This document shows positions 33,314 through 44,992 of a DNA stretch of 64,000 bases, in pieces; position 1 is the first letter of the stretch, and the number at the start of each line of letters is the position of its first letter. Origin of the DNA: Rhizomys pruinosus (taxonomy: Eukaryota > Chordata > Mammalia > Rodentia > Spalacidae). The DNA is taken from contig VZQC01006700.1 in NCBI GenBank assembly GCA_009823505.1, positions 1 to 64,000 on the forward strand, read 5' to 3'. The position numbers were made by a program, and so were the translations under genes. The notes under the pieces were generated by a model. It did no database searches. It was not told where the DNA came from and saw only the letters and a program-made list of their open reading frames with translations.

Positions 33314-33467
33314 GTTACTAATTTGTTCAGGTCGTTTTTCTTAAAGCAAGAACAGGAATAATGATTTCCATATAATAGTCATATAGATGTTGGAGCTAAA
33401 ACAATCTCCTCTCCCTTTAACAACTCAAACTTAGCAGTTCTACATATTTTCATATAAGACAGCTATT

Positions 33468-33683
33468 GGGGCTGGAGAGATGGATCAGCAGTTAAGAACA
33501 CCGACAGCTCTTGCAGAGGACCCGGGTTCAATTCCCAGCACCCACATGGTGGCTAAGAACTGTCTTTAACTCCAGTTCCAGAAGAATCTGATGCCCTCTT
33601 CTAACCTCCGCGGCATTGCAGGACACGGGTGCACCAACCTGCATGCAGAGAGTATGCTTATACACATAAAAATAATTAAAAAA
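33468..33683 (+). mobile_element. B2 SINE without the 17-bp duplication
   Basis: GGGGCTGGAGAGATGGATCAGC head, GGGTTCAATTCCC B box, single ACTCCAGTTCCAGAAG unit, and AAAATAATTAAAAAAA tail. Perfect target duplication AAGACAGCTATT at 33456-33467 and 33684-33695. Confidence 0.95.
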
Positions 33684-33695
33684 AAGACAGCTATT

Positions 33696-34735
33696 ACTTC
33701 CATTCCATTTTCTATTTTCATGGAATTTGTGATAGTGAAATGTTAAATCTCTTCCAACTTTCTTGTATCATCTTCCTCTCTCTTTTGTTTCTCCAAAGGA
33801 TGGATTGAATGTTAAACCCCAGTTCCCCAGAAGACATGTCACATTATGATCCTGGAAAACTATGACCTTACTGGAAAATAAAGTCTCAGCCATCTGATTA
33901 AATTCAAGATTTCAAGAGAAGATTATCTTACCCTTCCAGGTAAATACTAAATTCAGTGTCATGGACTCTTAGAGACACAGGAAGGAGAGAGACACAGTAG
34001 AAGAGGAACTGTCTTTCAGAAGACAAAAGAAGTGGCCACAACACACCAAAAAAGCAAGAAGGGATTTGCTTCTTAAGTGCTGTGACATTGCCACATACAG
34101 ACCAGCAATGCCACCCTCTGAAACTGTGAAATACTTACCCTAATTTTAGTCACCAAGGTTGTGTAATTTCTTGGTGAAAACTCCAGTATAGGGTATACTA
34201 ACATACTACCTATTTTTTCATTCTTAGTAACACCACCCTCAAATTTATCTCCTAATTCACTGTTTCCCCTGTTCTATTTCTAGTATCTATGGTGCTATCC
34301 ATGATGTATTGTTTGACTTACTGTGTTGCTTTTGAGATTATCTTAAAAGTTGGTTTGTAAACTACTTTTTGAGTGGATTAATCAGCTTCTTCAAAGGAAA
34401 ATTCTGTCATCTCTCTAGTGACATGGAATTCTGGTCTATGCTCTTTGAGGTCTTCAGAACAATGGTAATAGAGTCACCTTGGTCTGTATGTAGAATGCTT
34501 GTACCTCCTTGAATGTCAGTGAATGATTCTGTCTTCCAGTGTTTGGTTTCTATGTGTTTCCAAAACTTTCCAAGCATCATTTTCCAAGGAATCCTACCTG
34601 GCTTGTAAGAGTGTATTTGTCTGGCCAAAGTGAAGGAAGATGTCTCTGATAATTTAGTAGCTTTTTTCATAAAATCTTCTAGTCTTCATGTTTTATCACA
34701 CTACTATAAAACACTTTAAGAGTTTCTAAAAATGG
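33696..34735. other. Unclassified sequence
   Basis: No gene or repeat recognised in 1.0 kb. Confidence 0.5.
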
Positions 34736-34940
34736 AGGTTGAGAGTAGGCACAGCAATTAAGAGTAATGGCTACTCTTTCAGAAGAACCAAGTTTGTTCC
34801 CAATACACACAGTCAGACATGACTCCAGTTCCAGGGGATCAAGCACCTATTTCAGGCCTCTGCTTGTATTGCATGACACAGGGACACTTACATACATGCT
34901 TACAAAACACAGCCACAGAAAATAATAAATAAATATATAA
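34736..34940 (+). mobile_element. B3/B2 SINE (old)
   Basis: Diverged plus-strand copy: AGGCACAGCAATTAAGAGTA, GAACCAAGTTTGTTCCC, ACTCCAGTTCCAGGGG, GCATGACACAGGGACAC and an AATAAATAAATATATAAA tail. Confidence 0.8.
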
Positions 34941-35465
34941 ATTAATTAACTAAGTCAATTAAAATTAAACAGTTTCTAAAAGCTGCTGTATGAAGAACCA
35001 TCTGTGTAGTACTTATGAGAAAACCTCATTATGTTTCCATCCTACTTGTACTAAATTTCAACTTTTTCTTCTTTCTAAATAAATTTTCACTCTCTTATTT
35101 TCTTTTTATCTACTCAGAACTCTGTAATTTGCTCAATTACTTTTTCCTACTGTGTCTCATTCATTTGAAGTTCATTGCTTTTATTTAAAATTTATTTGTT
35201 CTTTTCTATTGCTCCATTAATATACGATAGACACAAATTGTGTTTTCAGCTTGCCATTGGTGTGCTGTATTATTGTGGTAAAGAGAAGAAAACACCTCCT
35301 CAAAAATATTGACATTTTCTACTCTTTAAAACATCTTAACACATTAACACAAATGGAAAAAAATTCATCTGAAGATGTGATTATTTAAGGATTTTGAAAT
35401 GGACCATCCAGGTGTGATGAAGGAACAGGGTAATTGAGAAGAGTAGTAGACTAGTATATGACTAG
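34941..35465. other. Unclassified AT-rich sequence
   Basis: No gene or repeat recognised. Confidence 0.45.
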
Positions 35466-35602
35466 GTGATTTTTTGAGATAGAGTGTCATGTTGCCCAGA
35501 ATGATTTCAATTTTCTCTGTAGCCTAGAATGACCTTGCACTATGGATCTTGCTGTATGCACCTCCTATGTCCTAGTATTTCAGGTGTATGCCAATCATAT
35601 AA
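35466..35602 (-). mobile_element. Old B1/PB1 SINE
   Basis: TTTTTTGAGATAGAGTGTCATG, TTGCCCAGAATG, GACCTTGCACTATGG and CCTAGTATTTCAGGTGTATG preserve the reversed B1 order at low similarity. Confidence 0.6.
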
Positions 35603-36810
35603 ATGAGAAATTAATGTTACTGCTTAGCCACAGAATTATGGTAAATTGTTACAGGCCAGGAATATACAGGAATAATCCTGTAGAGGATATAAAAGGAAAG
35701 TGAAGCTTCCTGAGCCTGTAATAGTATGACTCTCTACTGATTCCTTAGTTTTAACCTGTAAAACTCATTAAAAATTCAAACCTCTATAATTAAGATGATA
35801 TATTTGCATTATTGTAAGTCAAAAGTTTATGATAATTTTTATAGCCAATATAAGAGAATGATTCAATTTTATTATTTATACAGTGAATGGAAGAAAGTGG
35901 ATAAGAATACAATTTTTCATTTTCTTGAAAATCTATGATTTCCCATATGGATTCACAAACATGTGTGTTTTACATGTGTTCACATACCCACAGAAAAGAA
36001 GCTGAGAACTTTATTCACCAAATAGTGGTACACTAAATTCTGAGCTTCTTCAATATGATGAAAATCTTTAATTTAATCCTATTTTATATCTATGCAACTT
36101 TTAAATGGCCAATAATAAGCAAAGATTCAGTTTTCAATTGAAATCTAATAGGAAAAATACAAAGCCTTATCAAAATTCCTACCTTAAGGCATAGAGGTTT
36201 GTTTTCACTGTTAATGGAAATAGATCATTTATGTCAACAATATAAACTTAAATGTGTAGGCTTGAGAAGAAATAAACAGTAATATAAGGCAAATAATTTT
36301 AACATAAGCAACTCAGAGCATCTGTAGAGGTGTCTCTGAAAGTATTCAATTATACATGTTTGGCGTTCAACCCCTAATACCCACATGTACTTGATGCCTG
36401 ATAGAATCCTTGACACATGGATTTTCATTGTGAGGAAAGCAAACAAGAGTTTTACTTTGATCCCTTCCTTTCACCACTGTGTTCTTATGCCACCAATGTG
36501 ATCAATAAAATCAGGAATGGATCTTGGTCTCTGATTAGTCCAGATTAGCATTAAAATAGTTCTCAGCATGCTATCATTATTAAGTATTAGGAATTTTCAA
36601 GTGAGAGATTACAATTTTAAGCCAAAACTTTTTTGGTGAATTTTTGGCATCAAGTCAGGACAATAGTTCCTCTACTTTTGAAACTCCATGCCCATAACCT
36701 GTAGGAGTTTGTCCTATCTACCTTTCTGATAATTTCTGATAATTTCTTTGGTTCTGATTATGTCAACATTTATCTTTTTAAAGGACTCATGTATAAAACT
36801 TTTGTTAGTA
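35603..36810. other. Unclassified AT-rich sequence
   Basis: No gene or repeat recognised in 1.2 kb. Confidence 0.5.
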
Positions 36811-36963
36811 AGTCAGGCATGGTGGCACACACCTTTAAGTCTAGCCCTCAGGTGGCAGAGGCAGGCAGATCTTTGTTAGTTCAAGGCCAGCCTGTCTACA
36901 GAGTGAATTCCAGGCCATCTGGGGCTACAGGGAGACCCTGTCTCAAAAAAGACCAAAAAAAAT
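36811..36963 (+). mobile_element. B1 SINE
   Basis: CAGGCATGGTGGCACACACC, GTGGCAGAGGCAGGCAG, GTTCAAGGCCAGCCTGTCTAC, GGGGCTACAGGGAGACCCTG and an A-rich tail. Confidence 0.92.
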
Positions 36964-37195
36964 CTTTTGTGAGTGATGAGGGGTTTGGAGCTATGTCCTA
37001 TTTCCCCTGGACTTTGCATCTTACATGACTGTAATTGAATAACTTTCCAGAAGCTATGCATCAAATAAAAGGTGTAAACATGACCTGAATCCAGGTATTT
37101 AAAATTTAACACATATTCAAAAAGTAATAAAAACACAAGGGGGTAGATTAAAAACAGAATCTTTTGGAAATATTATATAATATTTTATAGTTATA

Positions 37196-37412
37196 ATTAA
37201 AACATGTTTTATTTAGCTTTGTTTTATGTGTATGGGTATTTTACCTGAATGTATATGTACCTGTTATGTCTGCTGAAGCCAGAAGATGGAATCAGATCCC
37301 CTGGAATTGGAGTTATAGAAAGTCCTTAGCTGCCATGTGGTTTCTGAGAACCAATCCCATGTCCTCTGCAATAACAGTCAGGGTTTTTATCTGCTGAGCC
37401 ATCTCTCCCTTA
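37196..37412 (-). mobile_element. B3/B2 SINE (old)
   Basis: T-rich tail then GAAGCCAGAAGATGGAATCAG, CTGGAATTGGAGTTATAG, GCCATGTGGTTTCTGAGAACC and TGCTGAGCCATCTCTCC head at right. Confidence 0.85.
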
Positions 37413-39110
37413 ACTCCATTAATTTAAAACTTTAAAGTTAAAGTTAAAACTAATCTTGCATAGAAATATGAAGCTACATTTTAGAGAAGCTGCCATTTCA
37501 TTTATATTTCTAAATAAATGAAATGAAAATTTCAATGATGTACATGTTCTGTACTCCCCGACTTATAGCTATGTATTAATGTTTGTACTATGAAACATAA
37601 TTAATCTGAGGTGCTTCTACCTGTGGGAGGATGAAAGCGTCAAGGTTTTTCTTCATGGAAGATTTTGATTTCAGCTTAGAATGTAGGAGTTACAGAAATT
37701 TTTAAAAATTTGAATTAGTTCTTCCCAGCCTGACCATACCTCCATACCTCCGAGAATTTGGCTCTCTAGAGGTACTTTATCCAGTGATGGACTAAATTGA
37801 AAGCAACGGCAACACCACATACATACAAGACCTCTCTTGGTATACCCATGAACTGGAATATAATGATGTAAAGGTCTGGGATTGGGTCCCTGGGAGGTGA
37901 TGTCACACTGCCTATATAATGATCTGTAGCATTAGAATAAAGAAACATTTTTGTATTTGGATTTACACCCTCCCATGTATCCATGTACTGCGCCTTCCCA
38001 CACGTGCTTTCTGCATGGCCTACCATGGAAATTAATGGGACTTACTTCAATTCATGGCTCCAAATGTGGAGCTGTAAGTAATCCTGGAGAAATTTGACTA
38101 TGTGAACCCCACAATCCTGGCTCTTTGCTATTAAGCTTTTTCTCTCCTGAATTTCTACCTTGTGCCATGGGGCTGGCTCCATTGATTGGTTGGTTGGCTG
38201 GAAAGCCAATGACTTGGGGACATGTGGTTTTACATTCATGGAGGAAACTAGAAAATTCCTGGCCTGGTTCTTGAAGCCATTCGCTCATGTGGGGACTGTG
38301 GAGCCTGGCAGTTTATTGGCCTGACTAACCACAGGGTTGTTCATTAAGTAATCACCTTGTGTGCAGGCCATAGAAATCAGCTCCTCACAAATTTGCCCAC
38401 AAAGTTATCAGTTGGGTGGGGTTCTGCGAAAAACCAGCAGTTTTCTTAGCTGGAAGCCAGCATCTTCCAAACTGAGTTTGAACAAGAAGCCCATCAGGCT
38501 CATGGCTGTGTTCTGGCTACAGGACCAAGTAATCTTACAGTCATCAAGTTCATCTGTCACGCTGGACCTTGGAATCATTTTTAATAATTTTTACAGGCTT
38601 AAAATTAAAACTTGGGATCTAATATCTAAACTCCTCTTTTACAAAACTGGTTTTCCCACATGGCCAACTCAGCTGGAGCGTAGCTTTTATTAAGCAAATC
38701 CCCCCACTTGCCCAGGTGTTCTGCTGAAAGGCCTTGGATTCCGGATATTTTAATGCAAATTGAATTGCTAGGTTACATTAAAGCCCTAAGGCCCTGCTTC
38801 TGTAATGCAAATTCAGGGCTTTTCACTGCTAAGCTGCCCTTCCTTTGGGAGAGACATTATGTCTCTTGGACTGAAAGTTAGAAATTAGTATTAAAAACTT
38901 TTCTAATGTGTTCTAACTTTCTTAATCTGTCTTGATCTTTATCCTAGATAGTTTTACCATTGTTTCAGCCCGTTTCTGGATGCAATTGTGTTGTACTTTT
39001 AGCTTTTTGTGAATTCCTTTATCTAACTTGATCCAATGTTCATTATTTTGCATCCCTTTCCTTTTTCAGGTAACTGCAGGCTGTTAGACCTGCAGTTGGA
39101 TAGGAACCTA
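37413..39110. other. Unclassified sequence, 1.7 kb
   Basis: No recognisable repeat or gene. 37766-38290 (minus) and 38361-38693 (plus) hold open frames of 65-110 codons, and base composition is more balanced than in neighbours, which hints at an unrecognised mobile element or a decayed transcript copy. Confidence 0.4.
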
Positions 39111-39229
39111 ACTGGTTAGTCTTGAGTATATGACTTTGAAATGGCTGGATGTCTGAGAGACAGTGAGTTAGCTGGTTAGCCATGGGCACATAGCTCTGAA
39201 ATGGCTGGATGTTTTGCTGGGATACTATC
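39111..39229 (+). repeat. 60-bp tandem duplication
   Basis: ACTGGTTAGTCTTGAG...GAAATGGCTGGATGTC and GCTGGTTAGCCATGGG...GAAATGGCTGGATGTT follow each other with a 60-bp period. Confidence 0.8.
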
Positions 39230-39829
39230 CAATCTCACAACTGAAATTGAAGATAAGTTGCAAAAAGCCCTTAGGAGTTAGCAGCTCTTGGACTAGATAT
39301 TTAGCTAAACATCAGAAAAAGGCACATGGTTGTGTTGTCATTATGTGTTATTTTTGTCTTGGGATAATTTTAAGCTATGGCCAATTAAAACTTACTCTTA
39401 ATTTTTGTACACAAAATCTATTGGTTTAAATTCCATCTTGCCATACCTAATTAAAGTGTAACATTTTTACTTAAATTCTACTCTAAACATCTTTTAAGTA
39501 AGAATATGTGCACAATTAATGAATTAATAGATTAATTATAAAGTTCTAGGCATTAAAATTCATTTTGGTCTTTTGAATGTGTTTCACCTAAAACCTTTAC
39601 TCAAAATTGTTTGAGAAGGAAAATTGTCTAGGGAAAAAAGGCTTTTTATTTACGGGTTTCTAGACTACACCTGGCCTGTGGTCTGACACACCTACCTGCC
39701 TGCTTCATTCACACTGGCTACCTAAACTGCTTCCTGAATTGTGCTCTACTTACTTTAGTAACAATTCATCCTAAATGATGTTTAAATTTACTTTAAACTG
39801 TCTATTAGAGTTAACTTAGTATAACACAG
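39230..39829. other. Unclassified sequence
   Basis: No gene or repeat recognised. Confidence 0.45.
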
Positions 39830-39922
39830 TCTTTTAATTTCACCACTTTGGAGACAGAGGTAGATGGATTTCTATGGGAGTTTAAGGCCAGCCAGGTCTG
39901 CCTATGAAATTTCAAAACAACT
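39830..39922 (+). mobile_element. B1 remnant, 5'-truncated
   Basis: CACTTTGGAGACAGAGGTAGATGG and TTTAAGGCCAGCCAGGTCTGC, then a degraded end. Confidence 0.6.
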
Positions 39923-39988
39923 GCTGATTCCAATGAATTCCTTCTTGCTAGTTATTAGTAAAAATTCTCATTAAGAACATAAACTAGG

Positions 39989-40158
39989 GGCTAGAGAGAT
40001 GGCTTAGTGGTTAAGAGCACCAACTGCTCTTGCAGAAGAACTGGGTTCGATTCCCAGCACCCACATGGTGGCTAAGAACCATCTTTAAATCAGGTGTGGT
40101 GGCACACACCTTTAATCCCAGCACTTGGGAGGCAGAGGCAGGCAGATCTCTTTAAGTA
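39989..40158 (+). mobile_element. B2-B1 chimeric SINE, both parts 3'-truncated
   Basis: 39989-40089 is the 5' half of a B2 (GGGGCTAGAGAGATGGCTTAG through GGTTCGATTCCCAGCACCC to GGCTAAGAACCATCTTTAA). It switches directly to the 5' half of a B1 at 40090 (CAGGTGTGGTGGCACACACC to GGCAGGCAGATCTCTTT). There is no A-tail at the junction or at the end. Confidence 0.85.
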
Positions 40159-41202
40159 TCAAATAATAATGTAATTTCCTCCCCACAGGCAACCTTAAAA
40201 ACTGTGGATGCATGTGTGAATGCATGTTTGTATCTTAATCTCATGACTTTATAGTTTTCTGTCTATTAAGGAGTCAACTGTTAAAGCTAGATCAAAATCA
40301 TAAGAACTATTTGATGTTAACCATTATTTTATAGACAAGTAACTTGTACCTGGTTTATTACAAATAAAACATAGTAACCCCCAAACTATTTAATTTATAT
40401 CTTTTGGTATTATCAATTTTTAATTTGGTTATATAAATTATTAGTATATATTTACATACTATTTAAACTAATTAAAGGCTGACTCGGGTTGGAACTGGCC
40501 CTTCCATCACAGACTCAGGTCTGTTAATATAATTAAACAACTGAAAGATAAATTAATTTCAACAATGGTTATGGTTGTTTGTGTATATTTTATTTATCTT
40601 TATTGAGGGTAACTGGTAGTATTACAAATATATAGTAACAATTAAATATTTTATTGGGTATATTCTGCCACCTACTAGTTGTGCTCCTCAACATCTGAGA
40701 CAAAAATTTGAGTAGCCTCCAACAGGGTCTCAAGAATGTTGGATTCCAGTAGAGTTTTTAATCTTCAAGTATATGTTAGTTTAAAAAGTAATCACTTCTA
40801 TTCCAAATACAATTCTAGGATATATTTAAATGTGTTTCATCTGTAGGAAATTTAACCACTAGATAAAATGTCTTTAGAACAAAGAGAGGTTTGTGCCAAG
40901 CCTAGATAAATCATCTCCAAATGTTAAAAAAAGGTCATTTAAAATCTGCTTTGAAAAGTTTGTACTTTAGAATAATGTGTTTAAAATGACTATTTCATCT
41001 TCATGCATAAAGGTACTTTAGTAAAGATTTATATAGAGATATAAGACAGTTGATACAAGTAATAAAGTTCTAGAGGAGTTTGTTGTAGTAGGTTTGTTGT
41101 AGAAGGTAAAGGGTAAAATTATATAAATAAGCTTGGTTTCTCTCATGTTATGGTTTGCCAAGTGGTTTAAAAAACAAAGACAAAAAAACAAAACAAAACA
41201 AA
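40159..41202. other. Unclassified AT-rich sequence
   Basis: No gene or repeat recognised in 1.0 kb. Confidence 0.45.
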
Positions 41203-41361
41203 AAAGCTGGGCTTGGTGGCACATGCCTTTAATCCTAGCACTTGGGAGGCAGAGGCAGGCAGATCTTTGTGAGTTCAAGGACAGCCTGGTTTACAGAGTG
41301 AGTTCCAGGACAGCTGGGCTACAGGGAGACCCTGTCTAAAAAAGACAAAAAAAAAAAAAAT
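41203..41361 (+). mobile_element. B1 SINE
   Basis: GCTGGGCTTGGTGGCACATG, GGGAGGCAGAGGCAGGCAG, GTTCAAGGACAGCCTGGTTT, GAGACCCTGTCTAAAAAAG and an A-rich tail. An AAAACAAAACAAAACAAAAA tract precedes it. Confidence 0.93.
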
Positions 41362-41830
41362 GTATGTCTGGTCAAGGTTTATTTTCACATCATGTAGTCT
41401 ATAAAGGATTAGTAAAAAATTAAAATGCCTGTATTAAATAAAATTGGTTAAAAATTCTTAATGTAAAAATGTTAGCATGCTTAAACCAATTGGAGGTTCA
41501 AGTTGTTGTTAATATTTGTGACAACTTTGGGATTAAATGTACCTCCTTGCCTCTGCTTGCAGCTCGGGGTGCAGACTCGCTGAATGCACACTGAGAGACT
41601 GGAAACCCACTTGCAGAGATATGGATGACCCCACAGACCACCATGGCCTGCAAGGTGCTCTTTAACTTATTCCTTGGCCATCCTTCTGACCTCAGCTCCT
41701 GCAATTTCTCTACATTTCTACCTTCTTTCAATGCTTCATTTTCCTTACTACTTCAGTCATGGCCCTGCCTGGGGCCATGCAATTTGCTGCCCTCTGTTGC
41801 CTGAATTCATTATCTTCTCTGAACTATTAT
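41362..41830. other. Unclassified sequence
   Basis: No gene or repeat recognised. Confidence 0.45.
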
Positions 41831-41908
41831 GATATGAGAAGACCTCCAAAGCATACACCAAAACTTTCTGATATGAGCAGACCTCTAAAGAATACACCAA
41901 AACTTTCT
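41831..41908 (+). repeat. 39-bp tandem duplication
   Basis: GATATGAGAAGACCTCCAAA... and GATATGAGCAGACCTCTAAA..., each ending ACACCAAAACTTTCT, two copies at 39-bp spacing with three differences. Confidence 0.9.
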
Positions 41909-42054
41909 ATGGATACACCTCACCGTTTCTCTCTATATCACCACTCACCACCTGGGAATTTGCACTTTTCTAAGGAACTGATGGCTTTTTGACATATATT
42001 TAACTTACATTTTATTCAATCCATCAACTGGAACACAAGTACTAGTGTCACAAA

Positions 42055-43020
42055 ACTCAGGGATCATTTTTCCAGTTTTTATTGAATTTTTACAATTTTC
42101 ATCACATATTTTGATAGTATTTAGAGCTCCCTTTTATAGATAGACCTCCCCCTATTGTCTTTGCCTGATTTAGCATTATATTTAGATTATAATAGATATA
42201 TAAAGAGTATATATATATTTATACATATATGTAAATTTATGTCTCCAGATGTCCTTCAGTGTGGGTGCAGCCACTGGAGTTGATAGTTTAACCAAGATTT
42301 TTATTCTTGAATTATATTTTCTCTACTCCTCCCAGGAGCCACTGGTTGCCAAAATTTCTATATGTTGTGTTGGAGTTTCTTACCAACTTCTCCATGGCTA
42401 TGCTAATATTTTGCCTGGTTTGAGCTTGCAACGGACTTGTGCATGCTGTAAGAATTGCTATGATTTCATAAAAGTAACTGACCAGTTGTCTGGAAAATGC
42501 TCTTTCCTTGTAGACGTTTATTACTTCTGGCATTCCCAATCTTTCTGCCCCTCTTCCACAATGATCTCTGAGCTTTGAAGGCAGAAGTTTTATATAGGTG
42601 TCCTACTCAAGGATAAGTAAGCATGCTGTAACCTCTTGTTCTCTGTACATTTGCCAGCTGTAGGTTTTGGTGTGAATGATCATCTACTGCATGAGGAATC
42701 TTTTCTGGTGAGAGTTGAGAGATGCATTAGTCTATGAGAGATGCATTAGTCTATGGGAATAGCAATAAGTTCTTAGGAGTTAGTTTAAAATGATAAGTAT
42801 CTATCTAGCCTCAGGCTCTAAAGTCTGATATCAATGTCAGGTATGGGCTCCATCTCAGGGAACAGACCTTAAAATCCAATAAGAACATGATTAGCCATTT
42901 CACAATGCTTGTACCACTATTACTCCAGTGGGAAAATCTTTCCAGGCCAATATTGTTGTAGTTCATGGGATTCACACCTGGATAAAGATGATAATTGCTT
43001 TTTTTCCCCAGTAACATGCT
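42055..43020 (-). mobile_element. L1 (Lx-like) 3' UTR
   Basis: Minus-strand L1 3' UTR recognised by TTTGCCTGGTTTGAGCTTGC, GGACTTGTGCATGCTGTAAG, CTGGAAAATGCTCTTTCCTTGTAG and TTTCTGCCCCTCTTCCACAATG. Further right, CTGGTGAGAGTTGAGAGATGC and AGCAATAAGTTCTTAGGAG match the second copy at 57217-57290. A 20-bp unit AGAGATGCATTAGTCTATG is duplicated at about 42718-42755. Confidence 0.65.
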
Positions 43021-43469
43021 TAGGACCATCCAGTAATATGAACAGTAGCTGGTAGAAATGAGATTCCATAATCATCACTAGTTTGATTTCTCCCCATTTG
43101 TTTTGTATATCATGTATGTAGTCTCTTCAGGAATAGGATCTTAACATCTAACTCTGGTGGGTAACCTAGAGCAGGGTTAATGGCCATTATTGTTTGAGGG
43201 TCCATAGGATCCTTGGACAACAGCTTCTAGAGAGGGAGTTGTTTCTGGCATTGAGGGTTTTTTTTTAAACTTATAATGTATAAGAGAGACAATGCCCTTT
43301 TATAGGGTAACTCCTTTTAATCTCTTTTTATAATTTATATGTATATATTTTAAGAAGTTTCTATACTGGTAGGTTTCCGTATGGCTTTTTCTAATGGCCT
43401 TTATGTTATTTATGCCTCTCCATACTTCCTCTTTCGCCCTTCCCTTCCATTCCCCAACATATTTAACCC
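43021..43469. other. Unclassified sequence, possibly more L1
   Basis: Lies between two L1 parts of opposite orientation; no clear landmarks. Confidence 0.35.
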
Positions 43470-43550
43470 TTCCTACTTTACCATATGATCCAGACATACT
43501 ACTCTTCAGTATGTTCCCCAATGACTATACACTCTGCTACAGAAATACAT

Positions 43551-43966
43551 GTCTGCCGGACATGGTGGCACATGCCTTTAATCCTAGCACTTGGGAGACA
43601 GAATCATGTGGATCTTTGTGAGTTCAAGGCCAGCCTGGTCTCCAGAGTGAGTTCCATGACAGCTGGGGCTACAGGAAGACCCTGTCTCAAAAAGACAATA
43701 AAAGAATAAAAAGAGGGCTGCAGAGATGGCCTAGTGGTTGAGAGCGCCGACCGCTCTTGCAGAGGACCCGGGTTCGATCCCCAGCACCCACATGACGGCC
43801 GAGAGCCATCTGAAACTCCAATTCCAGGAGAACTCCAGTTCCAGGGGAATCTGACACCCTCTTCTGACCTCCACGGCATCGCACGACACGGGTGCACAGA
43901 CTTGCATGCAGACAGTACATTCATACATATACAGAAATAAATAAAAATTAAAAAAAAAGAATAAAA
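43551..43966 (+). mobile_element. B1 SINE inserted in L1 (carries a B2 in its tail)
   Basis: B1 body is 43555-43700 (CTGCCGGACATGGTGGCACAT to GACCCTGTCTCAAAAAGAC). The target duplication AGAAATACAT is at 43541-43550 and 43967-43976, so the B2 inside the tail came later. Confidence 0.9.
43715..43955 (+). mobile_element. B2 SINE, 17-bp-duplication subfamily, in a B1 tail
   Basis: GGGCTGCAGAGATGGCCTAGTGG head, GGGTTCGATCCCC B box, CTCCAATTCCAGGAG/CTCCAGTTCCAGGGG pair, AAATAAATAAAAATT tail. Perfect 14-bp target duplication AAAGAATAAAAAGA at 43701-43714 and 43956-43969. Confidence 0.96.
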
Positions 43967-44260
43967 AGAAATACATATCCATCTTTGTTCATTGCTACCC
44001 TTTTCATAATAGGCAGAATTTGGAAACAACATAGAAGCCCCCAAACTGATGACTGGATAATGAAAATGTGGTACATATACACAATGAAATATTATTCAGC
44101 TCTCAAAAACATAATGGAATGAAATTCATAGGTAAATAGATGTAACTGGAAAAAATCACCCTGAGTGAGGCAAACAAGACCCAGAATGACAACCATCACA
44201 TGTTCCCTTTCATAGCTGGAAATTTTTAGATATGCATGTTTCATTGTAAAAATCCAGAGA

Positions 44261-44987
44261 GGTTATGAAAATAATACATGGCCATGCATGGGAGGGCAGT
44301 TTGTGGTGATTTAGGGAAAGCGGCACATTAGAGCAGGTATCTTTTGACCATCTCTCCATTTCTCTAGTCCCATTGTTCTTGCAGTAACTTTGTTTTGAGA
44401 GAAGCCATCACTCTATAGTCTAAGGGGGCCTAGATTTACATTCATGGTGCTCCTCTTCTCTCATTCCCCTCAAACATGGGATTAAATTTCAGTTGGTTAC
44501 TTTTTTCCCAATGTTTATTGATAGATACAAATACATAAAACCAGGGCATGAACCTGATTTGATAGATTAAGTACACTTAATTTCAATACTGTAATAAGGG
44601 AACAATTCAAATTTTCACCATTTGTTTCACACCCACAAAAACCACTTTGAGGGCATTAATGATCTCTCAAATCTGATCAGTTTTGTGCAAGCAAACCATG
44701 TTTCTTTTTTAAAAGACTTGTGTACTTGCCCAGGCTCAAGAATATTGAAATATAGCACATTAAGCCCATTACTAGAGGTAGAAATACAGGCAATATACTA
44801 TTATGGCAACAACCATGAATTACACTTAAGGATTTTCTGTAACAACCAAATGGATAATCTAATACTGCAACAACTCAAGTATTACTGAGCAAAGTGCATT
44901 TCTACAATATTCAGTGTTTCTATTCAGTTTTCCAACTTTAAACATCCTATGATAACTGGCAACAGAGAAGGTCCTTGCCTCTGCTTG
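44261..44987. other. Unclassified sequence
   Basis: No gene recognised. It may contain the rest of the L1 3' UTR near its left end. Confidence 0.4.
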
Positions 44988-44992
44988 AGAAC

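Larger units (their letters stand above)
43470..44260 (+). mobile_element. L1 ORF2 C-terminal end, interrupted by B1 and B2
   Basis: 43470-43550 and 43977-44260 join into the end of L1 ORF2 and the start of its 3' UTR. The plus-strand landmarks are TTTACCATATGATCCAG, CTACAGAAATACAT, TTCATAATAGGCAGAATTTGG, GAAAATGTGGTACATATACAC and ATGAAATATTATTCAGCTC. The frame is broken. The intervening 43551-43966 is a B1 carrying a B2. Confidence 0.8.

Noticed and set aside
43604..44044. 146-codon minus frame
   Set aside because: It lies across L1, B1 and B2 in antisense; similar frames recur in every B2 copy of this subfamily.
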